Position numbers and translations under genes: made by a program | NCBI RefSeq assembly: GCF_001854865.1 | Contig: NZ_MDDW01000026.1 | Span: 381,414 to 389,428, forward strand | Length of the DNA: 8,015 bases | DNA from: Rhizobium sp. LCM 4573 | GTDB lineage: Bacteria > Pseudomonadota > Alphaproteobacteria > Rhizobiales > Rhizobiaceae | Reading direction: 5' to 3' | The notes under the pieces: model-generated | What the model was told of the DNA's origin: nothing | The model's database searches: none | Seen by the model: only the letters and a program-made list of their open reading frames with translations | In this document: one piece after another, positions 1 through 5,503 of the stretch | Layout: every line of letters starts with the position of its first letter | Numbering within the stretch: the stretch's first letter is position 1

Positions 1-430
1 GACAGCCAAAACTCAATTCCAATCGACCAGGATGGAGAGTTGATAACCGGCACATCAATGATGCCTAATGTCATCAGAAACGCGGCGTCTTCCAGACCAA
101 GGCAACGTCGGAAAAGCTGCCATCCGGCGGGGCGTATTGCCCGATTGAACGATTAAGTTCAAAGACGATTAGGCTCAAAAGAATAGTTGCCATATGAAGT
201 GGCCACAAACGCCAAAACCGCATCCAAAAAAAAGACTTTAAGCCATACTTCTCTGAGACAAGTACTCTGGCAAGCACGAAGCCGGAGAGGACAAAAAACA
301 AATCAACGGCAAGAAACGCGCCCCTGAACAGCCGATCGCTTGTCCAGCCTGTTATCCCCCCGGCAATATGGCTCAACAAGACGCTGAGGGCCAGCAGCCC
401 GCGTAGCCCATCAAGGTAGTAGATTCGCAT
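1..430 (-). pseudogene. OafA/YrhL-type acyltransferase (acyltransferase 3 family), 5' part, frameshifted, runs off left edge
   Basis: This is the N-terminal part of an integral membrane acyltransferase that would transfer acyl (often acetyl) groups to surface polysaccharide or lipid sugars. The start reads MRIYYLDGLRGLLALSVLLSH, the family's opening motif with the Arg-X10-His type signature in the first membrane helix, followed by hydrophobic segments and a conserved FFVLSGFVLAR. The frame that starts here stops at 74-76 (TGA). From about position 79 down to 1 another frame stays open and encodes further family sequence, including SPSWSIGIEFW, the typical (N/S)PSWS-(I/V)-E-(F/W) motif. One extra T in the TTT run at 78-80 (coding strand) would join both frames exactly. 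The gene is therefore either a pseudogene by a one-base deletion or carries a sequencing error. ATG at 430 is preferred over GTG at 442 because GAGGTGA (439-445) lies 8 bases upstream of it. Family members are about 350 residues, so most of the gene is outside the window. Acceptor and donor are unknown. Confidence 0.85.
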
Positions 431-438
431 TTTGTCCG

Positions 439-445
439 TCACCTC
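439..445 (-). promoter_or_regulatory. Ribosome binding site of the acyltransferase gene
   Basis: GAGGTGA on the minus strand lies 8 bases before ATG 430. The in-frame GTG at 442 falls inside this motif, so the motif decides the start in favour of ATG 430. Confidence 0.6.
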
Positions 446-481
446 AGTGGAAGCGCTTATAAAGAGTGGGGGGAAGCTGAA

Positions 482-691
482 TCAACAATAACATGAACCC
501 AGGTGACATACCGTCCCCAGGTAGCGCACTTCTGCCTGGCTAGGTGAAGGTGGCCCGAGCGGCAGCAGCAAATCAAACGTCGCATAGATCACCTTGGCCA
601 TGATAATCTCGCCGGAAGCGATCTGCACCAGCATTGCCGCTTCGGTCGAAAAGCAGACGCCGCCTGCTGCTTGCACGATGCAGTTCGACAT
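482..691 (-). CDS. Small hypothetical protein, 69 residues
   Basis: I do not recognise this protein. The ATG at 691 is preceded by AAGGAAG about 3-4 bases upstream, a good Shine-Dalgarno sequence, which is the main reason for listing it. An in-frame TTG at 694 is a less likely start. The product opens MSNCIVQAAGGVCF and has a long mostly apolar central stretch (roughly residues 18-50, interrupted by a Glu), then a proline-rich PSPSQ segment and a Cys-rich tail (two Cys in the last few residues, five in all). It could be a small membrane-associated protein or a relic. It sits 51 bases upstream of the acyltransferase start on the same strand and could be co-transcribed with it. Coding status is uncertain, because the region is AT-rich and no family motif is visible. 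Confidence 0.35.
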   Translation of the reverse strand: MSNCIVQAAGGVCFSTEAAMLVQIASGEIIMAKVIYATFDLLLPLGPPSPSQAEVRYLGTVCHLGSCYC

Positions 692-722
692 CAACTTCCT
701 TGCCTAAAAAGCGCGTCTGGCT

Positions 723-752
723 GTGTGAGGAATAAGCGCGCTTCGATCACAC
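723..752. repeat. Interrupted inverted repeat in the gene-poor spacer
   Basis: GTGTGA (723-728) pairs with TCACAC (747-752), and between them lies the perfect 10-base palindrome AAGCGCGCTT (734-743). As a folded strand this gives 6 + 5 base pairs separated by an asymmetric internal loop (5 and 3 bases). There is no T-run after it on either strand, so it is not a typical terminator. It lies between the small minus-strand ORF and the plus-strand MNT-HEPN gene and could be an operator for either. The arms are too far apart for a CRP site, which needs TGTGA-N6-TCACA. The 692-901 spacer holds this repeat and the weak promoter candidates, and I see no further gene there. Confidence 0.35.
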
Positions 753-789
753 TTACGCTCTCCAGCCTGATTTTCTAGCCTCGATCTGG

Positions 790-843
790 TTGCACATCGT
801 CTATTAATCGTTATCTTGGATCAATATGTTATTTTTTGATAAA
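790..843 (+). promoter_or_regulatory. Candidate promoter region of the MNT-HEPN gene
   Basis: Two sigma70-like candidates lie in the AT-rich stretch upstream of the gene. One is TTGCAC (790-795), a 16-base gap and TATCTT (812-817). The other is TTGGAT (816-821), a 16-base gap and GATAAA (838-843). Each matches the consensus only partly. The local AT-richness against a GC-rich background supports a promoter somewhere here, but not the exact boxes. Confidence 0.25.
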
Positions 844-901
844 CCATAACCCATGAATTCCGGTAGTAGACGGCGAATCGCCTTTGCCCTATCGATGGGA
901 T

Positions 902-1810
902 ATGAAATCGAGCCTCGAACATCTGCCCGAGAAGAAGCAGCGGGAGCTTGCCCGCGTCGTCGAGATCATCCACGAGGAGTTTGCCGATACACTCGCGGGA
1001 AGCTCGGCCGCCTTCAAGACGCGCGGGCGGATCCTGAAGATCATCCTGTTCGGCTCCTATGCCCGCGGCACCTTTGTCGACGAGCCGCACACGATGAAGG
1101 GCTACCGCTCCGATTACGATATCCTGGTCATCGTCAGCTCCAAGAAACTCGCCGAGCCGCAAATATGGGACAAGGCGACCGACCGGCTGATGTGGGACAA
1201 GGGTGTCTCGACGCCGGTGGGGCTGATCGTGCATGGCGCCCGGGAGGTGAACAACTTCCTGGCCGACGGGCAGTACTTCTTCGTCGACATCCTGCGCGAG
1301 GGCATCGTGCTCTACGAACTCGACGACCGGCCGCTGGCCGAACCGAGGCGACTTTCTCCCGCCGATGCGCTAAGGGTGGCGAAGGAGCATTTCGAAAGGC
1401 AGAGCCAGAGTGCGAAATATTTTTGCCACTTGGCGCGCTATGCCATTTCAGATGGACAACCAAATCACGCGGCATTCAACTTACATCAAGCCGTCGAAAC
1501 CGCTTACTCCTGCCTCCTCCTCACGCTCACCAACTACAGCCCGCCATCGCACAACCTCAAATTCCTACGTGGCCTTGCCGAGGATCACGACCGCCGGCTC
1601 ATCGAAGCCTGGCCGCGCGACCAGCACCGCTTCACCGCTTGGTACAACATCCTCAACGAGGCCTATGTGAAGGCACGCTATTCAAAGCACTTCGAGATCA
1701 CCGAGGAAGCGCTCGCCTGGCTTCTCGAGCGGACGGAGCATCTCCACCGTCTCGTCGAGGCGATCTGCAAGGAGCGGTTGGTGGAATTGGATGATCCCAG
1801 GCTCGCATAG
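902..1810 (+). CDS. Nucleotidyltransferase and HEPN domain-containing protein (MNT-HEPN fusion)
   Basis: A 302-residue protein joins an N-terminal minimal nucleotidyltransferase to a C-terminal HEPN domain. The NTase motif is GSYARG at 51-56 followed by DYD at 71-73. The 18 residues between GS and DxD are more than the usual 9-12, an insertion typical of this fusion subfamily. A third acidic residue may be D129 (FFVDILREG). HEPN begins near 150, with the helix FNLHQAVETAYSCLLL around 192-207 and RYSKH at 259-263, an R-X3-H variant of the HEPN R-X4-6-H signature. In split HepT-MntA (type VII toxin-antitoxin) pairs the HEPN protein is an RNase and the MNT protein AMPylates it. Whether the fused form acts likewise is unknown, and some HEPN domains are not nucleases. 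ATG 902 was chosen over TTG 884 because MKSSLEHLP is the natural family start, although its ribosome binding site is weak (GGGA only 1-2 bases upstream). The gene stands alone and is convergent with the tetronate operon. Confidence 0.85.
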   Translation: MKSSLEHLPEKKQRELARVVEIIHEEFADTLAGSSAAFKTRGRILKIILFGSYARGTFVDEPHTMKGYRSDYDILVIVSSKKLAEPQIWDKATDRLMWDKGVSTPVGLIVHGAREVNNFLADGQYFFVDILREGIVLYELDDRPLAEPRRLSPADALRVAKEHFERQSQSAKYFCHLARYAISDGQPNHAAFNLHQAVETAYSCLLLTLTNYSPPSHNLKFLRGLAEDHDRRLIEAWPRDQHRFTAWYNILNEAYVKARYSKHFEITEEALAWLLERTEHLHRLVEAICKERLVELDDPRLA

Positions 1811-1838
1811 AAGAGGCGATGCTGTTGATTGCGAGATG

Positions 1839-1860
1839 GCCCACTCCCTCGGGAAGTGGC
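1839..1860. terminator. Candidate bidirectional hairpin between the convergent MNT-HEPN and SDR genes
   Basis: The segment from GCCCACTCCC to GGGAAGTGGC folds into a GC-rich stem with one bulge on each side and a CTCG-type tetraloop. It sits 28 bases after the MNT-HEPN stop (1810) and 75 bases beyond the SDR stop (1936), a place where termination from both sides would be expected. There is no clear T-run on either strand, so intrinsic termination is only possible, not shown. The rest of 1811-1935 shows nothing else I can support. Confidence 0.3.
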
Positions 1861-1935
1861 AAGCCGACCATGATAGATGCCGGACATTGTGCAAAGAGGT
1901 TCGCATCCAATGGCGAGCACCGTATTTTGATTTAC

Positions 1936-2712
1936 TCACCCCCGGCCCACGAACGGCATCTTGGTTGCCATCACCGTCATCGTCAGCACGTTGGCGCTGA
2001 GGGGGAGACCTGCCATGTAGACGACCGCGTCGGCCACATGGGCGGCATCGATCGTTGGCTCGGCCGCATAGCTTCCGTTTGCCTGCAGGATGTTGGCCGA
2101 GATCGCCCGCGTCATGTCCGTCGAGGCATTTCCGATATCGATCTGGCCGCAGGCTATGTCGAACTCGCGCCCATCAAGCGCCGTCGACTTGGTCAGCCCG
2201 GTAATCGCATGCTTGGTCGCAGTGTAGGGAGCCGTGTTCGGCCGCGGCGTGGTGGCCGAGACGGAGCCGTTGTTGATGATACGGCCGCCGCGTGGGCTCT
2301 GGTTTTTCATCAGCCGGAAAGCCTGTTGGGTGCAGAGGAAGGCGCCGGTAAGATTGGCGCCAAGGATGGCGTTCCAATGCTCGAAGGAGAGTTCCTCCAT
2401 CGGCACGGTCGGGACATTGATGCCGGCATTGTTGACGAGGAGATCAAGCCGCCCGTACTTGTCGGAAATCACGTCGAACAGCGCCCGGACGGAAGCCGGA
2501 TCGCCGACATCGGCCGAGACCGCTAGGAATTCGGCTCCTGTCTCCTCCGCCAGTTCAGCCACGGCCCTTTCCAGCACATCCACTCGCCGTCCGGAAACGA
2601 CGACCGTGTAGCCGGCCGATCCGAGCGCCCGGCTGATCGCGCGGCCGACACCCGTTCCCCCGCCGGTCACCAGCGCTATCTTGCCCCTTCCGTTGGAAGA
2701 CGTCTCACTCAT
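1936..2712 (-). CDS. SDR family NAD(P)-dependent oxidoreductase (classical SDR)
   Basis: This 258-residue classical short-chain dehydrogenase/reductase has the normal length for the family. The Rossmann motif TGGGTGVG lies at 16-23, ADVGD at 67-71 and NNAG at 94-97. The catalytic tetrad is N120, S150, Y163 and K167, with Y163 in YTATK. The GRR at 41-43 after the second strand suggests a preference for NADP(H), because arginines there usually bind the 2'-phosphate. The ATG at 2712 has a strong Shine-Dalgarno sequence GGGAGGG (2718-2724) 5 bases upstream. It is the last gene of the leftward tetronate operon, 97 bases after otnI and with no strong terminator between, so co-transcription is likely. 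It is too short and of the wrong SDR class to be the extended-SDR D-erythronate dehydrogenase DenD. It may oxidise or reduce a related sugar, polyol or sugar acid feeding the pathway. The substrate cannot be read from the sequence. Confidence 0.9.
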   Translation of the reverse strand: MSETSSNGRGKIALVTGGGTGVGRAISRALGSAGYTVVVSGRRVDVLERAVAELAEETGAEFLAVSADVGDPASVRALFDVISDKYGRLDLLVNNAGINVPTVPMEELSFEHWNAILGANLTGAFLCTQQAFRLMKNQSPRGGRIINNGSVSATTPRPNTAPYTATKHAITGLTKSTALDGREFDIACGQIDIGNASTDMTRAISANILQANGSYAAEPTIDAAHVADAVVYMAGLPLSANVLTMTVMATKMPFVGRG

Positions 2713-2794
2713 TCAGTCCCTCCCAAATTCCTCTTTGATACCACCTGCTTGCAACTTTTCGCTGCACCCGAGGCCAGCGAGTTGTCGCACCAGT

Positions 2795-2808
2795 CGATGC
2801 ATGCATCG
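2795..2808. repeat. Perfect 14-base palindrome just after otnI
   Basis: CGATGCATGCATCG is its own reverse complement and lies one base beyond the otnI stop (2810-2812) in the otnI-SDR gap. It has no loop and no T-run, so it is not a normal terminator. It could be a protein-binding site or chance. The remainder of the 97-base gap holds only the SDR Shine-Dalgarno sequence and a single GGTATC hexamer (2737-2742, read on the minus strand). Confidence 0.3.
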
Positions 2809-2809
2809 T

Positions 2810-3574
2810 TCATCGATAAGTCTTCAGCCAACCAAGCCCCGCCTCCGTGGTGGTTGCCGGCCGATATTCCGCCCCAATCGGCCGATCATATCCCTGCTCT
2901 TCCAGGAAGCGCAGGATATACCTGTAGTCCACCTCCCCGTGATCCGGTTCACCGCGATCGGGAACTGCTGCGATCTGGATGTGCCCGATCGAAGGCAGAC
3001 AGGTTTGCAGACGACGGGTCAAATCGCCTTGATTGATCTGCAGATGATAGCAATCGAACATGAGCCTGATGTTCGCAGCCCCTACAGCGGAGATGATCTC
3101 CAGCGCCTGCTCCGCGGTTTTGAGGAAATAACCAGGCGCATCGCGGTGGTTGAGCGGTTCGATCAACACGCCGAGGCCTGCGTGGCCGGCGAGATCGCAG
3201 GCGTGCCGCAGGTTGGCGATGAAGGTGGAGCGGGCATCCTCGCCTGCCGCCCTTCCCGCCATTACATGGACGTTGAGCGTGCCCGTTGCGGCGGCATAGT
3301 CAACCGCCTGCTCGATTGCCCGACGAGCCTCGACCTCCCGCCCCGGCACGGCGGCAAGCCCGTTGTCGCCGGCTGCGACATTGCCCCGGATGGTATTGAG
3401 GCCGAGCATGGTGAAGCCCGTCTCCTCAAGCGCAACGCGCACCGCCTCAACCGGAACGTCGTAAGGGTAGTGGCATTCGACGGCATCGAAGCCCGCGCGT
3501 TTTGCCGCCCGGATCGCATCAGGAAGCGAAAGTTCTTGCCAAAGGAAGCCAAGATTGGCGGAAAAACGCAGCAT
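2810..3574 (-). CDS. otnI: 2-oxo-tetronate isomerase (hydroxypyruvate isomerase family)
   Basis: A TIM-barrel sugar isomerase of 254 residues that is expected to convert 2-oxo-tetronate to 3-oxo-tetronate in the cytoplasm, step 2 of L-threonate catabolism. It carries the Hyi/OtnI signatures: IEPLNHRDAPGYFL with E139, FDCYHLQ with D174 and H177, HIQIAAVPDRGEPDHGEVDY with Q200, and GAEYRP with E236. E139, D174, Q200 and E236 correspond to the four metal-binding residues of E. coli Hyi, of which the two glutamates are catalytic. Length matches the family (about 258). ATG 3574 starts 2 bases after the otnC stop and gives the family N-terminus MLRFSANLGFLW. A longer GTG start at 3586 would overlap otnC by 10 bases and is less likely. 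The Shine-Dalgarno sequence is weak (GGAG, 11 bases away), which fits translational coupling to otnC. Plain hydroxypyruvate isomerase is the alternative, but the otnK/otnC/ltnD neighbours favour OtnI. Confidence 0.92.
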   Translation of the reverse strand: MLRFSANLGFLWQELSLPDAIRAAKRAGFDAVECHYPYDVPVEAVRVALEETGFTMLGLNTIRGNVAAGDNGLAAVPGREVEARRAIEQAVDYAAATGTLNVHVMAGRAAGEDARSTFIANLRHACDLAGHAGLGVLIEPLNHRDAPGYFLKTAEQALEIISAVGAANIRLMFDCYHLQINQGDLTRRLQTCLPSIGHIQIAAVPDRGEPDHGEVDYRYILRFLEEQGYDRPIGAEYRPATTTEAGLGWLKTYR

Positions 3575-3576
3575 GC

Positions 3577-4227
3577 TCAATCCCACTCCACGTCGTAGGT
3601 CCGGACGATATCGGCAATCTGGGCCACGCTGAGAAGCGAGGGGCTGGCGCCTCTCGTCAGCATCGCCAGCTTTGCCGTCTCTTCGAGTTCCTCGACAGCA
3701 TAGACCGCCGCCTCGAGGTCCTTGGCCGCGACGACAGGTCCGTGGGCCGCAAGCATCACGGCACTTCGCTTGCCGGCGAGCCCTCGGATCGCATCGCCCA
3801 TGGCGGGATCGCCCGGCATGTAATAGGGCAGCAGCTTCACCTTGCCGAGTTTCATGATGGAATAGGCCGTCAGGGGTGGCAGCATGTTGTCTGCATCAAT
3901 CCCGGGCAGCAGCGAGAGCGCCACGGAATGGCAGGAGTGGAGATGCACCACGGCGCCTGTTTTTTCCGGCCTGGTTTCATAGAAAGCGGCATGAAGTGGC
4001 ATCTCCTTGGTCGGCTTTTCGCCGCCGATCAGACGCCCGTCCCGGTCGAAGCAGGAAAGTCGGGCCGGATCGAGCCTACCGAAAGAACTCCCCGTCGGCG
4101 TGACCAGCAGCCGGCCGTCACTGAGGCGCGCGGAGATATTGCCGGAAGAACCGGCTGTCAGCCCCCGGTCATAAAGTGATTTCGCCATGAGGCAGATGTC
4201 TTCCCTGAGCCGGGTTTCCTCGCTCAT
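3577..4227 (-). CDS. otnC: 3-oxo-tetronate 4-phosphate decarboxylase (class II aldolase/adducin family)
   Basis: A 216-residue zinc enzyme of the class II aldolase fold that is expected to split 3-oxo-tetronate 4-phosphate into dihydroxyacetone phosphate and CO2, the last pathway step and the link to glycolysis. The visible motifs are GSSGNISAR (26-34) and TPTGSSFG (43-50), which bind the phosphate, then KPTKE with catalytic acid E75, HLHSCH with zinc ligands H95 and H97, and AAHGP with the third zinc ligand H162. Length fits the family (about 210-220). The start ATG overlaps the otnK stop by 4 bases (ATGA, 4224-4227) and has GGAGG (4232-4236) 4 bases upstream, so the two genes are very probably translationally coupled. 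L-fuculose-phosphate or L-ribulose-phosphate aldolase/epimerase relatives look similar, but the operon context and the HLHSCH motif support OtnC. Confidence 0.92.
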   Translation of the reverse strand: MSEETRLREDICLMAKSLYDRGLTAGSSGNISARLSDGRLLVTPTGSSFGRLDPARLSCFDRDGRLIGGEKPTKEMPLHAAFYETRPEKTGAVVHLHSCHSVALSLLPGIDADNMLPPLTAYSIMKLGKVKLLPYYMPGDPAMGDAIRGLAGKRSAVMLAAHGPVVAAKDLEAAVYAVEELEETAKLAMLTRGASPSLLSVAQIADIVRTYDVEWD

Positions 4228-5498
4228 TCGGCCTCCAAGCGCTCAAACGCTTCCTCAAAGAAACTCTCTTTGCCAAAATTTCCGGATTTCAGGGCAAGAG
4301 CAACACGTTCCCCTTCTATATCGGCAAAGGTCCAGGGCACACCCGGCGCGATCTCCGGACCGATGACAAGCCGCATAATGCCGAGCGCCTGCGTGATCGC
4401 GCCGGAAGTTTCGCCGCCGGCGGCGACGAACCGGCGAATGCCGAGCCGTAAGGCTTCGCGCGCCAGCTCCGCCAGGGCCTGTTCGACCACCTGGCTTGCT
4501 CTCTCCAGTCCGAGCTTTTCCTGGGCCTGCCGAACCTCGGCAGGTTCGGCGGTGGCGAAGATCAGCTTCGGCGCGTCGGGAGACTGCCGTTGCAGCCAGG
4601 TGCGCGCGGCCCCCACCCCTTCGCTCGCGAGAGCGATCGGATCCAGTCGGAAGCTTGCACTCCGTTGCGCATAATAGGCGACCTGCCTGCGCGTCATGGC
4701 CGAGCAGCTGCCCGACAGGACAAGCTGCCCGCCCCTAGGAGCGGTCACGGCAGGCGCCGTTGCCAACGAGGAAATGAAGCCTTGTTCGATATAGAAGCGC
4801 GGAAGCTGGCCGGCGACGGCACTGCCGCCCGTCAGGAGAGGCATGTCCGCCGTGGCGGCCGCGATCGACCGTAGATCGTCGTTATCAACCGCATCGACGA
4901 TCACATGTCGCACGTCCCCCTCGGCAAGACTCCGCAGCCTGGCCTTCAATGCCTCGGGCCCTTTCGAAACCACAGGACGGCTGGCAAGTGCGACCTTACC
5001 CTGCACCTGTGGCTCAAGAAGACGCAGCAGGCTGGGATCGCGCATCGGCGTCAGCGGGTGATCCTTCATAGGACTTTCGGAAAGAAGCTGCTCTCCGACG
5101 AAGAGGTGGCCCATGAAGACGCTACGGCCATTTTCCGGAAATGCCGGGCAATAGATGGTCTGCTCAGCGCCGATCTCCGACATCAGCATTTCCGCCACCG
5201 GCCCGATATTACCGTCGGCCGTGCTGTCGAAAGTGGAACAATATTTCCAGAAGAACCGCGTCGCGCCGGCCTCTTTCAGCCACGAGAAGGCCTGGCGAGC
5301 TTGCTCGACCGCTTCCCGCACCGGTGCCGTCCGGCTCTTCAGCGCAATCACTTCGAAAGTCGTCGGATCGGAATTGTTTCGCTCTTCGGACGGCACCCCG
5401 ATGCGCAGCGATACCGGTAGGCCGCTGCGCGCCAAAAGCGCTGCAAGATCCGTCGCGCCGGTAAAATCGTCGGCTATGCAGCCAAGCACGATGCCCAT
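4224..5498 (-). CDS. otnK: 3-oxo-tetronate kinase (four-carbon acid sugar kinase, former DUF1537)
   Basis: A 424-residue kinase that phosphorylates 3-oxo-tetronate at the 4-position with ATP, step 3 of L-threonate catabolism. All family blocks are present in order. In the N-terminal substrate domain these are ADDFTGATD (9-17), KYCSTFDST (85-93), CPAFPENGR (117-125) and DHPLTPMRD (147-154). In the C-terminal ATP-binding domain they are LSGSCSAMTRRQ (261-272), AAGGETSGA (359-367), GVPW (386-389) and LKSGNFG (403-409). Length is normal (about 420). ATG 5498 gives the family start MGIVLGCIADDFTG and has a G-rich Shine-Dalgarno (seven G then TGAG) a few bases upstream. The longer GTG at 5507 would overlap the ltnD stop by 4 bases (GTGA) and cannot be excluded. 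Codons for residues 27-30 include CTA and GTA, codons uncommon in GC-rich rhizobia, exactly where a copy of the operator core falls (5409-5419). DtnK (D-threonate kinase) is a relative, but its usual partner PdxA2 is absent here. Confidence 0.93.
   Translation of the reverse strand: MGIVLGCIADDFTGATDLAALLARSGLPVSLRIGVPSEERNNSDPTTFEVIALKSRTAPVREAVEQARQAFSWLKEAGATRFFWKYCSTFDSTADGNIGPVAEMLMSEIGAEQTIYCPAFPENGRSVFMGHLFVGEQLLSESPMKDHPLTPMRDPSLLRLLEPQVQGKVALASRPVVSKGPEALKARLRSLAEGDVRHVIVDAVDNDDLRSIAAATADMPLLTGGSAVAGQLPRFYIEQGFISSLATAPAVTAPRGGQLVLSGSCSAMTRRQVAYYAQRSASFRLDPIALASEGVGAARTWLQRQSPDAPKLIFATAEPAEVRQAQEKLGLERASQVVEQALAELAREALRLGIRRFVAAGGETSGAITQALGIMRLVIGPEIAPGVPWTFADIEGERVALALKSGNFGKESFFEEAFERLEAE
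5409..5419. promoter_or_regulatory. Possible auxiliary LacI-type operator inside otnK
   Basis: CGATACCGGTA here is identical to 11 bases of the main operator at 6447-6457 and contains the palindrome TACCGGTA. The coding strand uses the Leu codon CTA and the Val codon GTA to spell it. The position, about 1 kb inside the regulated operon, resembles lac O2 within lacZ. Function is inferred only. Confidence 0.3.
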
Positions 5499-5503
5499 GG
5501 CGC

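Noticed and set aside
72..90. Programmed -1 ribosomal frameshift in the acyltransferase
   Set aside because: No X-XXY-YYZ slippery heptamer is present at the junction; a simple one-base indel explains it better.
723..752. CRP-type binding site from TGTGA and TCACA
   Set aside because: The half-sites are about 18 bases apart instead of 6, so it is not a CRP site.
853..1794. Plus-strand ORF of 313 residues overlapping the MNT-HEPN gene in another frame
   Set aside because: Arg/Pro/His-rich translation with no motif; the other frame carries the GS-DxD and HEPN motifs.
1802..1835. CTCGCA/TGCGAG pair as a terminator after the MNT-HEPN gene
   Set aside because: Only six base pairs around a 22-base loop, overlapping the stop codon and without a T-run.
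1819..2526. Plus-strand ORF of 235 residues opposite the SDR gene
   Set aside because: Shadow of the SDR coding strand; His/Arg/Gly-rich without motif or ribosome binding site.
1936..2712. SDR gene as D-erythronate dehydrogenase DenD
   Set aside because: DenD belongs to the extended SDR type of over 300 residues; this is a 258-residue classical SDR.
2681..3598. Plus-strand ORF of 305 residues opposite otnI
   Set aside because: Antisense shadow of an intact OtnI with all metal ligands; no recognisable domain.
3502..4179. Plus-strand ORF of 225 residues opposite otnC
   Set aside because: Shadow of otnC in GC-rich DNA; no domain seen.
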